From Planctomycetaceae bacterium (GTDB lineage Bacteria > Planctomycetota > Planctomycetia > Pirellulales > Pirellulaceae): a DNA stretch of 64,000 bases. Where the stretch lies: positions 62,001 through 126,000 of the forward strand of contig JACKHN010000012.1 of the NCBI GenBank assembly GCA_020638975.1, written 5' to 3'. This document shows positions 52,078 through 61,118 of the stretch, in pieces. Numbering within the stretch: the first letter of the stretch is position 1; every line of letters begins with the position of its first letter. The position numbers and the translations under genes were made by a program. The notes beneath the pieces are model-generated. The model was not told the origin of the DNA and ran no database searches. It was given only the letters and a program-made list of their open reading frames with translations.

Positions 52078-52593
52078 TCACTTCTTGGGATTAGGTGCGA
52101 GTTCCCATTGCTCGTCCGCGCCCATGGCGGAACACAAATCGGGCAACGCTTTGATCAACGCTTCTCGATGAGATGCGTCCAACTGACCCGCGATGTCATT
52201 TAGTTGATGGGCAACATTGAGAGAGAATCCGGCCTCCGCGGTTAAGAAGACAACCGGCGGACTCGTCATCCATTGGACGAAGTGTTCTCCCACTTCGCGC
52301 GCCAGTTCCGGTTCCGCCTGTTGAAACGGTCCATCTGTCACGAAGACGATGTGACACGGCTTCAGCTGCCGACCCCAGAGTCGATCGCAGCCTCGCTGCA
52401 ACACCCCCGAGAGCCGATGACGGAGGAAGTTCACCTGCTCGTCCAACGACTCGCCAACGTAGGGGCGGAGATTTCCGACTTCGGATCGAATAAGGGGAAT
52501 TGGTTTGCCGGCAAGATCGATTCCGGCCACGTGCCAGCGCAATTCGCTCGTTTGGATCAAGACCGTGAGTAGGACCGGTTCTTTGTTCGACAC
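52078..52593 (-). CDS. Conserved hypothetical 171-residue protein
   Basis: No family recognised. A soluble, mixed protein with a beta-strand start (VLLTVLIQTSELRWHVAGID), a central VFVTDGPFQQAEPELAREVGEHFVQWM and a helical C-terminus ending in Lys-Lys. VFVTDG and the preceding acidic residue could suggest a Rossmann-like or VWA-like fold, but this is weak. No signal peptide or membrane segment. It is convergent with the glycosyltransferase gene and is separated from the response regulator gene by the long palindrome at 52643-52698. Confidence 0.75.
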   Translation of the reverse strand: MSNKEPVLLTVLIQTSELRWHVAGIDLAGKPIPLIRSEVGNLRPYVGESLDEQVNFLRHRLSGVLQRGCDRLWGRQLKPCHIVFVTDGPFQQAEPELAREVGEHFVQWMTSPPVVFLTAEAGFSLNVAHQLNDIAGQLDASHREALIKALPDLCSAMGADEQWELAPNPKK

Positions 52594-52642
52594 GCAACTA
52601 CTTCCTGCTAGGAATAACTCAGAAATAACTTCGGCATTTCAA

Positions 52643-52698
52643 GCGTAGGGTCCGCTGTGCGGACCACGAATCTGAGGTCCGCACAGCGGACCCTACGC
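52643..52698. repeat. Perfect 23-bp palindromic stem-loop
   Basis: GCGTAGGGTCCGCTGTGCGG and three more bases (52643-52665) pair perfectly with 52676-52698; the loop is ten bases. It lies after the stop of the minus-strand response regulator (52739) and before the next gene. It may end transcription, or be a REP element of a different sequence family from 49086 and 59423. Confidence 0.85.
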
Positions 52699-52738
52699 AA
52701 AAGAAGAAGCAAAAGAACAAGTTGTTGTTGAGCCGATC

Positions 52739-53308
52739 CTAAGGATTCTTGCCAATGGCGTTTTCTAGGCGAGCCAGCAAGCCATCGCCGTCAGTTCGAA
52801 GCCTCGCGATCTGATCGGAAACGGAAGCATCCAAGTTCGCATGCCCGCCGAGTTCTTGCGATATGTGCTGTGCCAGTTGGACGTGTTCGTACAATTCTCG
52901 CAGGAGCTGTTTTTGCTCGACTACCTCATCGTACTTAGCGGCCGCTTGCCTCAGCACATCGACCAGTTCATCGGGATCCCAAGGCTTCGTGATGTATCGA
53001 TACAGTCCGCCTTCATTAATCGCTTCGATCACGGCCTTGATGTCGGCATAGCCCGTGAACACCATCCGGATTGCGTCGGGATACTGCTCCTTGACGCGCC
53101 CCATCAATTCCACGCCGGTCATATTGGGCATGCGTTGATCGGTCATGATCACGTGAATGGCGTGTTGACCGAGGATCTCTAGCGCTGCCGCTCCGCTTTC
53201 TGCGGTGTACAACTCGAATTCACGGCGTAAGAGCCCTAAGAGAGAACTCAAAATCTCAGGCTCGTCATCAACCAACAGGATTGGACATTTGTTTCGTGTG
53301 TCGGACAT
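52739..53308 (-). CDS. Response regulator with C-terminal coiled coil
   Basis: 189 residues (ATG at 53308 with GGAGGAG seven bases upstream; an upstream start at 53335 is less likely). Receiver domain: ILLVDDEPEIL, phospho-Asp in VIMTDQRMPNMTG, Thr/Ser in MVFTGYAD, Lys in YITKPWDPDEL; this wording is typical of the RpfG-type receiver group. The rest (130-189) is an amphipathic helix (VEQKQLLRELYEHVQLAQ) without DNA-binding or enzymatic domain, so output is probably protein-protein. It lies 72 bases downstream of the receiver-kinase gene on the same strand and is presumably its partner. Confidence 0.93.
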   Translation of the reverse strand: MSDTRNKCPILLVDDEPEILSSLLGLLRREFELYTAESGAAALEILGQHAIHVIMTDQRMPNMTGVELMGRVKEQYPDAIRMVFTGYADIKAVIEAINEGGLYRYITKPWDPDELVDVLRQAAAKYDEVVEQKQLLRELYEHVQLAQHISQELGGHANLDASVSDQIARLRTDGDGLLARLENAIGKNP

Positions 53309-53380
53309 GCTTCGTCTCCTCCGATCGGTAGTCACAACGCAGAGTATCGCGATTGCGAGCCGACCTGCAACGGACGACCC

Positions 53381-54598
53381 CTACTTTGATGGTGGCTGCG
53401 CAGGCAGAGACAGCCGAAAGGTACTACCGTAACCGACCTTGCTTTCGACGTCGATTGAGCCGCCGTGATCGCGGACGATGCCGTAACTGATTGCTAGTCC
53501 CAACCCGGTACCTTGTCCTACGGGCTTCGTGGTATAGAACGGCTCAAAGATGCGAGTTAGGTCACACTCTTCGATTCCACAGCCGCGGTCTTCGATTTCG
53601 ACAATGCAAACGTTGTTCTCCGAAGTCGTGCGAACCGAAATCACCCCACCTGTCGTGCTAGCCTGGACTGCGTTCAACACCAAATTGTGCAACACCTGAA
53701 TGATTTTCGCGGGCTGACACAGCAGTGAAGGGATCGTTCCCCACTGCTTATCTAATGTAATCTGCTTTGCGTCGATCTCATGCTGCATCACTCCGATGGT
53801 TGAATCGAGGGCATGATTCAGATCCAAGGCATCGACCTCCGCCTCGTCCAACCGAGCAAAGTCGCGAAGATTCTTTACAATGTCACGAACGCGAGCCAGC
53901 CCCGCCAGCGAGGTCTCGCATAGTTTTGGCAAGTTCTCCGTAATCCAGTCCAAATCAGCATCTTGCTCAAGTTGCTCGATCTGACTGGCGAGTGGCCCAT
54001 TCGTTCTTTTCAGATCTTCGCGACCGCTTCGATATCTGCCCAAAATATCCAAAATGTCGGACATGTCCCGTTTCAGAACTGCCAGATTATTGGTCACGTA
54101 GGAGATTGGGTTGTTGATCTCGTGAGCCATACCAGCGGCCAACTGACCGAGGCTGGCGAGCTTCTCACTCTGTACGAGCGCTGCCTGAGTTTCTTGCAAC
54201 TTTCGATTCTGTTCGACCAAGGTCCGCTCTAAGCGAATGATTCTCTCGCCTTCGCGAAGCCGCACTCGCAATTCGCCATGATCGAACGGTTTGGCAAGGT
54301 AGTCGTCGGCTCCAGCCTCCAACCCGAGAATGAGATCTTCCTTCTCGGACTTCGCCGTGAGCAAGATGATGTAGACATACTCAGGCCGATTGGACGCGCG
54401 AATCCGACGAGTTAGTTCTAATCCATCCGTATTCGGCATCATCCAATCGGTCAGGACGAGCGGAAAGTGCTCTTGCTGGAAGAGGTTCCAGGCCTCCTCC
54501 CCATCTTCGGCCTCGGTGACGTCGTAGTCCCAGCCTTCAAGTATGCTGAGCAGCAACTTGCGCATCAGGACGCTATCGTCTGCGATCAGGACATTCAT
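53381..54598 (-). CDS. Receiver-histidine kinase hybrid (N-terminal receiver)
   Basis: 405 residues. The receiver comes first (residues 1-120; VLIADDSVLMRK, phospho-Asp in VLTDWMMPNTDG, Lys in YLAKPFDHGEL), then a coiled coil (ERTLVEQNRKLQETQAAL), HisKA with phospho-His in GMAHEINNPISY near residue 161, and HATPase motifs NLVLNAVQAS, IEDRGCGIEE and GTGLGLAISYGIV. No membrane segment, so cytoplasmic. N-terminal-receiver kinases commonly take signals from another phosphorelay. The RR at 52739 is its likely partner (same strand, 72 bases on). Confidence 0.95.
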   Translation of the reverse strand: MNVLIADDSVLMRKLLLSILEGWDYDVTEAEDGEEAWNLFQQEHFPLVLTDWMMPNTDGLELTRRIRASNRPEYVYIILLTAKSEKEDLILGLEAGADDYLAKPFDHGELRVRLREGERIIRLERTLVEQNRKLQETQAALVQSEKLASLGQLAAGMAHEINNPISYVTNNLAVLKRDMSDILDILGRYRSGREDLKRTNGPLASQIEQLEQDADLDWITENLPKLCETSLAGLARVRDIVKNLRDFARLDEAEVDALDLNHALDSTIGVMQHEIDAKQITLDKQWGTIPSLLCQPAKIIQVLHNLVLNAVQASTTGGVISVRTTSENNVCIVEIEDRGCGIEECDLTRIFEPFYTTKPVGQGTGLGLAISYGIVRDHGGSIDVESKVGYGSTFRLSLPAQPPSK

Positions 54599-54902
54599 AG
54601 GGATCGTTCACCGATATGCTGCAACTGTGTTCAGAGACGCTGAGCACGTTGGTTACGCATAAAAGCATACATCGACTCGCCATTCTCCACGACGGGCCAT
54701 CGACCGCCGAAACCTGGACATCTTCCCGCAGGAGCATTTGCCGCGGGCAGGACACGCCAAACAGCATCGTACGCCTTGTGCTAGAATGAACGTGTCGAGT
54801 GCTGGTGCCTCGTCGCGAGGATTCGTTAACAACTCAACTCGAGCCTTTGCCTCTCCCCTCTCTCGTTGCACATCGAATCATGTGCGATATCGAACTCTGA
54901 TC
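54599..54902. other. Intergenic region upstream of asnB
   Basis: About 300 bases; no gene or clear regulatory signal. TAGAAT near 54782 could serve as a -10 box for the divergent transcripts, but no -35 was identified. Confidence 0.4.
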
Positions 54903-56813
54903 ATGTGCGGCATAACCGGCGCAATCTGGACGGACCCAAAGCTTGCCATCGACGCGCCGACGCTGCGTGGAATGACCGATGTCCTTCGCCATCGCGGGCC
55001 GGACGATGAAGGGACTTATGCCAGCGAGTTCCGGCTCCGACCGCCCTACGAGGCCATGCCCGGCGTCGCCTTAGGGTTCCGCCGGCTTTCGATCATCGAT
55101 CTCGAAGGCGGACATCAACCGATGTCGAACGAAGATGGCACGATTTGGGTCGTCTTCAATGGCGAGATCTATAACTACCCCGCATTGCGCCGACGGTTGG
55201 ATGGGGCGGGTCATTCGTTTCAGACGAATTCGGATACCGAGACGATTGTTCATCTGTACGAGGACGAGGGACTCGATTTTGTACAGCATCTCAATGGCAT
55301 GTTCGCGATTGCGATTTGGGACTCCCGAGAACGCCGCTTGGTGCTGGCCCGAGATCGCATCGGTCAGAAGCCGCTCGTTTATCGTTACGAACCGGGGCGA
55401 TTGCTGTTCGCCAGCGAGTTGAAAAGTCTGCTGCAAGTCGAAGGCTTTCCCCGTGAAGTCAACGCGGGCGCGATTGATGAATATCTGACCTACCAGTACA
55501 TCCCGCATCCGAAAACGATCTTCACGGGAATCAACAAGCTGCCGCCCGGTCATTTGGCGGTTTACGAAGACGGCGAACTGGAAGTGCGTCCCTATTGGGA
55601 ACCGGATCTCAACGCGGAAACCGCAATCAGCGAGAAGGAAGCTTCCGAGCGACTCGTCGAACTGATGACCTCGTCCGTTGAAATGCGAATGCGCAGCGAC
55701 GTCCCACTCGGTGCGTTTCTTTCCGGTGGAGTCGATTCGTCGCTGATCGTGGCCTTGATGCAGCAACGTAGCGCGCAACCGATTAAGACGTTTACGATTG
55801 GGTTTCCAATTCCCGAGTACGACGAAACGAGTTACGCTCAACAAGTCGCGAAGCATCTCGGCACGGAACACGAGGAATTGCAAGTGACACCCGACGGTGT
55901 CTCGATCCTGCCGAAGCTGGTCTGGAACTACGACGAGCCCTTTTCTGACAGTTCGGCGATTCCCACTTGGTACGTCTCGGAAATGACCAGGCGACACGTG
56001 ACCGTTGCGTTATCCGGCGATGGAGGCGACGAGCTGTTTGCAGGCTATCCAAGGTACAAAGCCGTTTGGATCGCAAATCAACTCGATCAACTCGGACTCC
56101 TTCGCACTTTCTTGGCGGCACCCGCTTGGCAGCGAATTCCTGGCGCGCGTCAAAAGTCGCTGGTCAGGCGGTTCAAACGCTTCAGTGAGTTTCTTGGCAA
56201 GACGCCACAACGCCGTTACCTCGAGTGGATCGCGATCTTCAATGAATCGAGGCGCGCCGCGTTATACCGCGATGATTTCGTCGAGCGGCTTCCTGACAGC
56301 GATCCGTTCAGCTTCCTTGGCAACGCGTGGTCGCGAGCTGGCGCGCGGGACGTCGTGACAGGGGCGTCGCTGGCTGATCTGACAACTTACTTGCCGTGTG
56401 ATCTAATGACCAAAGTCGATATCGCATCGATGGCCCACTCCTTGGAAGTCCGTCAGCCTTTCCTTGACTATCGCGTCGTCGAGTTTGCGGCTTCGTTGCC
56501 GTTGTCGTTGAAGTTTCGGCGAGGCAAAGGGAAACTCTTGCTGCGGCGAGCGTTCGGCCACTTGCTTCCTAATGCCATCTGGAATCGCCGCAAGATGGGG
56601 TTTGGCGTACCTTTGGACCATTGGTTCCGTAACGAGTTGCGAGAACTGACGCACGACACTTTGCTCAGCGAGTCGTCTCGCATCCATAGCTACTTCCGTC
56701 GCGATGCCGTGCAGAAACTCGTAACAGAACATGAATCGCGACAGTTTGATCACGCCTACCGGTTGTGGTCTTTGCTGGTACTGGAACTCTGGCTTCGCGA
56801 GTGGGTCGGTTAA
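54903..56813 (+). CDS. asnB: Asparagine synthetase, glutamine-hydrolysing
   Basis: 636 residues from ATG at 54903, chosen because maturation must leave the catalytic Cys at position 2 (MCGITGAIW). The class II amidotransferase N-terminus has GHRGPDDEG-type HRGPDDEGTY, FNGEIYNY and NSDTETIVHLYEDEG. The synthetase half has the PP-loop LSGGVDSSLIVALM near residue 270 and GDGGDELFAGYPRY. Makes asparagine from aspartate, glutamine and ATP; in planctomycetes and myxobacteria similar genes sit in surface-glycan clusters and may amidate a sugar acid instead. The frame is open further upstream to 54738 but without reason to use it. Confidence 0.94.
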   Translation: MCGITGAIWTDPKLAIDAPTLRGMTDVLRHRGPDDEGTYASEFRLRPPYEAMPGVALGFRRLSIIDLEGGHQPMSNEDGTIWVVFNGEIYNYPALRRRLDGAGHSFQTNSDTETIVHLYEDEGLDFVQHLNGMFAIAIWDSRERRLVLARDRIGQKPLVYRYEPGRLLFASELKSLLQVEGFPREVNAGAIDEYLTYQYIPHPKTIFTGINKLPPGHLAVYEDGELEVRPYWEPDLNAETAISEKEASERLVELMTSSVEMRMRSDVPLGAFLSGGVDSSLIVALMQQRSAQPIKTFTIGFPIPEYDETSYAQQVAKHLGTEHEELQVTPDGVSILPKLVWNYDEPFSDSSAIPTWYVSEMTRRHVTVALSGDGGDELFAGYPRYKAVWIANQLDQLGLLRTFLAAPAWQRIPGARQKSLVRRFKRFSEFLGKTPQRRYLEWIAIFNESRRAALYRDDFVERLPDSDPFSFLGNAWSRAGARDVVTGASLADLTTYLPCDLMTKVDIASMAHSLEVRQPFLDYRVVEFAASLPLSLKFRRGKGKLLLRRAFGHLLPNAIWNRRKMGFGVPLDHWFRNELRELTHDTLLSESSRIHSYFRRDAVQKLVTEHESRQFDHAYRLWSLLVLELWLREWVG

Positions 56814-56840
56814 TTGCAATCGCATGGCCCCCATCAAGGC

Positions 56841-57434
56841 TCAATCGCCAATACCTCTGAGTCCCTTGATCGCCAGGAGCACCGCGTCGCGCTGAGGATA
56901 CGATCCCACGGCGTTCGTGTCGGCCGAATCGAGCGCGGCGTGCTCTCTGCGTTCCTCCTCGGTCAACGGACGCGTGCGTAGGAAAAAATCAAAACGCTGC
57001 GTGTCAGGCCAGTGACCTGAATCGCTTACAAATTTCATGACCGAGAAATCCTGTCGAGGATGCGTAACTTCGTCACATGCGGCGTCGCCGCTGGTCGATC
57101 TGCGATTCCCCCGGATAACGGCTGGCCGGGAGTGGGGATTGCACCACGAACCTACTCGTTCCTCGAAACGGAACGTGAATGGCAGAGCAAGCAGTTTCGA
57201 ATATGATTGATATGCACCACTTCGGATTTCTGTCGAAATACGGCGCGCTGGGATCTCGGTCTTGTCAAGCAACTCTTCGAGGTAGGGCGTGGCATCTATG
57301 TTATCCAATGCGACATGCGTCTCAACCGCGCGAAATGCCATGGAGAGTATGCCTTTGCGCGACCGTGAGTGCCAAGCCTCGTGATCCGCGATATAGTTGA
57401 GGAAACGCGAATCCACCTTTGTGAGCTTTCTCAT
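56841..57434 (-). CDS. Hypothetical 197-residue protein
   Basis: No family recognised. The C-terminal 70 residues (FSVMKFVSDSGHWPDTQRFD, then FLRTRPLTEEERREHAALDS) look like real, helical protein; the middle is basic and Ser/Arg-rich. The ATG at 57434 would overlap the sulfatase start at 57433 head-to-head as CATG and neither has a good ribosome binding site. A later start (Met32, MAFRAVETHVALDN) would avoid this. It may also be a decayed gene. Kept with reduced confidence. Confidence 0.42.
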   Translation of the reverse strand: MRKLTKVDSRFLNYIADHEAWHSRSRKGILSMAFRAVETHVALDNIDATPYLEELLDKTEIPARRISTEIRSGAYQSYSKLLALPFTFRFEERVGSWCNPHSRPAVIRGNRRSTSGDAACDEVTHPRQDFSVMKFVSDSGHWPDTQRFDFFLRTRPLTEEERREHAALDSADTNAVGSYPQRDAVLLAIKGLRGIGD

Positions 57435-58866
57435 GCTTCAATTCGTCCGATATTGCATTTATGCGTGCGTCATCCTACTCGGAGTGGTCGACACTTCTTT
57501 GCGAGCAGAACCGAAACCTAACGTGCTCCTCCTGTGCGTCGACGATCTCAGGCCCGAACTGCGTTGCTTTGGCAAGGAGTATATTCACTCGCCGAACATC
57601 GACCAGCTAGCCGCGAGTGGCCGAGCGTTCCATCGCCACTATGTCCAAGCACCTACTTGTGGAGCTTCGCGATTCACGCTACTCACGGGACGCTACGGAT
57701 CGGGCAGCAACAACGCGTTGTTCGATCGAGCGAAGAGTCTGGCGAAGAGTCCTGAATCGGTACCGCCGAGTATGCCGGATTGGTTCCGGCAGCAAGGTTA
57801 CACAACCGTGTCCGTCGGCAAAGTGTCGCATCATCCCGGCGGGCGGGGCGGAGCAGATTGGGATGATGACAACCAACCCGAGATGCCGCAGGCATGGGAT
57901 CGCCACTTGCTTCCCGCTGGCCCCTGGCAGCATCCGCGCGGAGCCATGCACGGACTGGCAAACGGTCAGATTCGTACTGACGACGCAAAGGAAATGGACG
58001 TCTTCGAATCCGTCGAAGGCCCCGACTCGATCTATCCCGATGGGCTTATTACGGACGAGGCATTGCGGCAACTGGATGAACTTGCCGCGAGTGAAACGAA
58101 GGCCCCGTTCTTTCTCGCCGTCGGAATCATTCGGCCCCATCTGCCGTTCGGTGCTCCGGCCAAGTACCTCGAACCGTATCGCGATGTTCAACTTCCTCCG
58201 ATTCCCCACCCAACGAAGCCGCAGGGAAAGACGACTTGGCACAATTCCGGCGAGTTCATGAAGTACAACCGCTGGCAGCGGAACCCGAATGACGACGCCG
58301 AGTTCGCGACCGAAGTTCGTCATCATTACGCGGCCTGCGTAACCTACGCGGACGCCCAAGTCGGCAAGGTGCTCAATCGACTTGACTCCCTCGGCCTCCG
58401 CGACAATACAATCATCGTGTTGTGGGGCGATCATGGTTGGCATCTGGGCGAGCATGCCATCTGGGGTAAACATGCGTTGTTTGAGGAATCGTTACGCTCG
58501 CCGCTGATCATCAGCTATCCGAGTATCCCGGAGCTCGGTCACCCGACGAATTCGATCGTCGAAACGTTGGATATCTTTCCGACACTGTGCGATCTGGCGA
58601 AGCTGCCCCAACCGGACTTCGTACAAGGCATTTCCTTGCGTCCGATCTTGGAAGACCCCACTGCGTCTGGCCACGCGGCCATCTCTTACTTCAGCGGCTC
58701 TCGACGCAGCATTCGGACCGAGAAACATCGGCTGATCGTGCATGGCGACGGCTTTGTCGAGTTGTATGATCACACCTCGACGGAAAAAGAAACTAAGAAT
58801 CTTTCCGACGAGCAACCGAAGGTCGTACAAGAACTCTTAGCTCAATTAAACACGCGGAAACCATAA
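57433..58866 (+). CDS. Secreted sulfatase (iduronate-2-sulfatase-like)
   Basis: 477 residues from ATG at 57433 (a TTG at 57397 would add twelve). Signal peptide at about 1-25 (FVRYCIYACVILLGVVD). Core: PNVLLLCVDDLRPELRCFG with two metal Asp, then the formylglycine site CGASR, the C-x-A-x-R variant, followed by LLTGRYGSG and a HHPGGRGG segment, and GDHGWHLGEHAIWGKH near residue 335, typical of the iduronate-2-sulfatase-like group. Usual length. Ten bases after its stop a HEAT-repeat gene starts, so they form an operon. Natural substrate unknown; the formylglycine enzyme is not in the window. Confidence 0.93.
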   Translation: MLQFVRYCIYACVILLGVVDTSLRAEPKPNVLLLCVDDLRPELRCFGKEYIHSPNIDQLAASGRAFHRHYVQAPTCGASRFTLLTGRYGSGSNNALFDRAKSLAKSPESVPPSMPDWFRQQGYTTVSVGKVSHHPGGRGGADWDDDNQPEMPQAWDRHLLPAGPWQHPRGAMHGLANGQIRTDDAKEMDVFESVEGPDSIYPDGLITDEALRQLDELAASETKAPFFLAVGIIRPHLPFGAPAKYLEPYRDVQLPPIPHPTKPQGKTTWHNSGEFMKYNRWQRNPNDDAEFATEVRHHYAACVTYADAQVGKVLNRLDSLGLRDNTIIVLWGDHGWHLGEHAIWGKHALFEESLRSPLIISYPSIPELGHPTNSIVETLDIFPTLCDLAKLPQPDFVQGISLRPILEDPTASGHAAISYFSGSRRSIRTEKHRLIVHGDGFVELYDHTSTEKETKNLSDEQPKVVQELLAQLNTRKP

Positions 58867-58875
58867 GGCAGTTTT

Positions 58876-59373
58876 ATGTCACAAGATCTGCAAGCATTAG
58901 GCAAGTCATTGGATTCCAAGGACGTCACAATTCGACGCGAGGCGGCCGAAACTTTGGCGAGGGTGGGGCCGGAGGCTGTCGGCGTGGCGTTGCCGCTTGT
59001 TCAAGCGTGTGGTGACGAGGATGAGGAAGTTAGAAACTGGGCTGTCGCCGCGCTCGAAGAACTGCCCGCACCAAACGCCTCAAATTCTGCGGCACTAGAA
59101 AAGTTGATCAATGGCTCGAATCTCGATATTGCCTTCTGGTCGGCAACCTTGCTCGGAAGGATGGCAGCGTCGGCGGCATCCGCCGTGCCAACCCTCGCGA
59201 AGGCCGTCGCCGCTCATCCGGAGTTGGTCGTTCGTCAACGAGCCGCGTGGGCGTTAGGAAAAATCGGCAAGCCGGCGGCGGTTGCCGTACCGCAACTAGA
59301 AGCAGCAACGGCTTCCGATGACGCACGGCTCGCTCGCTTTGCCGCAGCCGCGTTGGAATCGATTCGGTCATAA
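58876..59373 (+). CDS. HEAT-repeat protein
   Basis: 165 residues. Four or five HEAT/PBS-lyase-type helical repeats, each with an A-A-x-x-L core: REAAETLARVG (about 20-30), VRNWAVAALEEL (about 53-64), FWSATLLGRMAASA, VRQRAAWALGKIGKPA and ARFAAAALESI. Such short proteins are protein-binding scaffolds. No signal peptide. It starts 10 bases after the sulfatase, so is co-transcribed, yet its partner is unknown; a role with the exported sulfatase is not obvious because it seems cytoplasmic. Confidence 0.88.
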   Translation: MSQDLQALGKSLDSKDVTIRREAAETLARVGPEAVGVALPLVQACGDEDEEVRNWAVAALEELPAPNASNSAALEKLINGSNLDIAFWSATLLGRMAASAASAVPTLAKAVAAHPELVVRQRAAWALGKIGKPAAVAVPQLEAATASDDARLARFAAAALESIRS

Positions 59374-59422
59374 CAGGCATTCGCAACTCGCAGGGCTGTT
59401 CATTTGTTGAAGTTGCACAAGA

Positions 59423-59493
59423 TGTACGACGGGCCTCCGAGCCCGTCGAATAACGACCTAGATTCATCGACGGGCTCGGAGGCCCGTCGTACA
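59423..59493. repeat. Perfect 27-bp palindromic stem-loop
   Basis: The arm at 59423-59449 (TGTACGACGGGCCTCCGAGC onward) pairs perfectly with 59467-59493 across a 17-base loop. It follows the HEAT gene and precedes the DUF1501 gene. It may act as a transcription barrier, or be a member of yet another dispersed palindrome family. Confidence 0.85.
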
Positions 59494-59590
59494 AACCTCT
59501 CAGTTTGAAAAACTGAAAAGCCCTGTCGCAACTCGGTGCTGACTGGATTCTTGTTGCTGAAACGCGGATAATCGTGAGCAAGGAGAAATC

Positions 59591-61084
59591 ATGCTGCGTA
59601 TTCTCGGATCGTCGAAACAGATGTGTGATCGTGTTACGCGTCGTGACATGCTGCGCGTGGGCGGTTTGGGGCTGGCGGGACTCGGGTTAGCCGACTTCTT
59701 GAAGCTCCGCGAAGCGTCGGCGGCTTCCTCCCAGCATGGGCCGTCTTTTGGTAAAGCCAAGTCGGTGATTCTTATTCACTTGTATGGCGCCCCCAGTCAG
59801 CTGGAATGGGCAGATATGAAGCCGGATGCACCGGTCGAGATCCGTGGCGAATTAAAGGGGATACCGTCGTCGCTGCCAGGCTGCGATGTTTGCGAGTTGT
59901 TGCCGAATCATGCCAAGGTGATGGATCGCGTGACCGTTCTCCGCTCACTTACTCACGAGCATCCGATTCACGGCGTCGCTTACGCATTGACCGGAACTCC
60001 CGCGATCGACGTCACGATGGAATTGAGCCCTCGCGATTCGCGGCACTGGCCGTTTTTTGGCTCGGTCGTCGAATATGTCGAAAGCCAAGGCCACGATCGC
60101 CAGTCGGCAATTCCCAACAACATTGCCTTGCCGTTTCGATTCAGCAGCCAACGTGAGGGCGAAGTTCCACGAGCTGGCCCGTACGCAGCGTTTCTCGGCA
60201 GTCAGTACGATCCGCTGTGGACCGATTTCGCAGGAACAGCAACCAAGGGTCACGAGAAGACGCTGCGCGATATGGTCTACACCGACAACGATCCCTACAT
60301 GGGCGTGGCCGATGATTGCCGATTCTTTTTGCCAGCCGCGATTCGCACCGACGATGCGGTCACTCTCGATCGCTTGAATAATCGCCGATCACTCCTAGGT
60401 CAATTGAATGACGCGCTCCCTCGCCTTCTCGATTCAGCGGCAGGAACCGAACTGACACGTCACCAAGCATCTGCGCTTGCGATCCTCGAATCCGATGAAC
60501 TTGCAAACGCGCTCGATATCCGCCGCGAACCGCAGCAAACTCGCGACCTGTACGGCGCGACTTTATTCGGCCAAGCGTGTCTCGCCGCGAGACGGCTGAC
60601 CGAAGCCGGTACGCGTGTCGCGACCGTGTTCTGGGACGAGTATGGATTGGCGGGCACGGGCTGGGACACACATTGGAACCACTACCCCCGCATGAAGAAC
60701 GAACTCTGCCCGGGCTTCGACATGGGCTGGTACGGGCTGATCACGGATCTTGATCAACGCGGCTTGCTCGACGAGACGCTGGTGGTCTGTACCAGTGAGC
60801 ATGGCCGCACACCGAAGCTAAACAGTCAACAAGGCGGTGGTCGAGATCATTGGTCGCGAGTCTACACGTCATTAATCGCGGGAGCCGGTGTCAAACGCGG
60901 ACACGTCGTGGGCGCTTCTGACCAGCACGGCTCGGATGTTGCCGATCGACCGATCAGTCCCAAAGATCTCTTGGCGACGATGTACCACCTGCTCGGAATT
61001 GATCCACATCTGACGATCGCCGATCGCACGGGTCGCCCCTTGCCTTTAGTCGACGGGCAGGTGATCGTAGAAGCGTTGGCATAA
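59591..61084 (+). CDS. DUF1501 (sulfatase-fold) protein with Tat-type leader
   Basis: 497 residues. AAGGAGA is eight bases before the ATG. Twin-arginine-type leader TRRDMLRVGGLGLAGLGLADFLK at about residues 17-40. DUF1501 motifs: KSVILIHLYGAPSQLEWADMKPD, the VLRSLTHEHPIHGVAYALTGTP region, and the C-terminal VCTSEHGRTPKLN...GRDHWSRVY metal-site-like segment. The family has an alkaline-phosphatase/sulfatase fold and is exported; function unproved. In planctomycetes it usually follows a DUF1549/DUF1553 cytochrome gene; here no such gene is adjacent. Confidence 0.93.
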   Translation: MLRILGSSKQMCDRVTRRDMLRVGGLGLAGLGLADFLKLREASAASSQHGPSFGKAKSVILIHLYGAPSQLEWADMKPDAPVEIRGELKGIPSSLPGCDVCELLPNHAKVMDRVTVLRSLTHEHPIHGVAYALTGTPAIDVTMELSPRDSRHWPFFGSVVEYVESQGHDRQSAIPNNIALPFRFSSQREGEVPRAGPYAAFLGSQYDPLWTDFAGTATKGHEKTLRDMVYTDNDPYMGVADDCRFFLPAAIRTDDAVTLDRLNNRRSLLGQLNDALPRLLDSAAGTELTRHQASALAILESDELANALDIRREPQQTRDLYGATLFGQACLAARRLTEAGTRVATVFWDEYGLAGTGWDTHWNHYPRMKNELCPGFDMGWYGLITDLDQRGLLDETLVVCTSEHGRTPKLNSQQGGGRDHWSRVYTSLIAGAGVKRGHVVGASDQHGSDVADRPISPKDLLATMYHLLGIDPHLTIADRTGRPLPLVDGQVIVEALA

Positions 61085-61118
61085 GCGACTTGTGAACAAG
61101 CTGGAGCACGTTGGGTAG

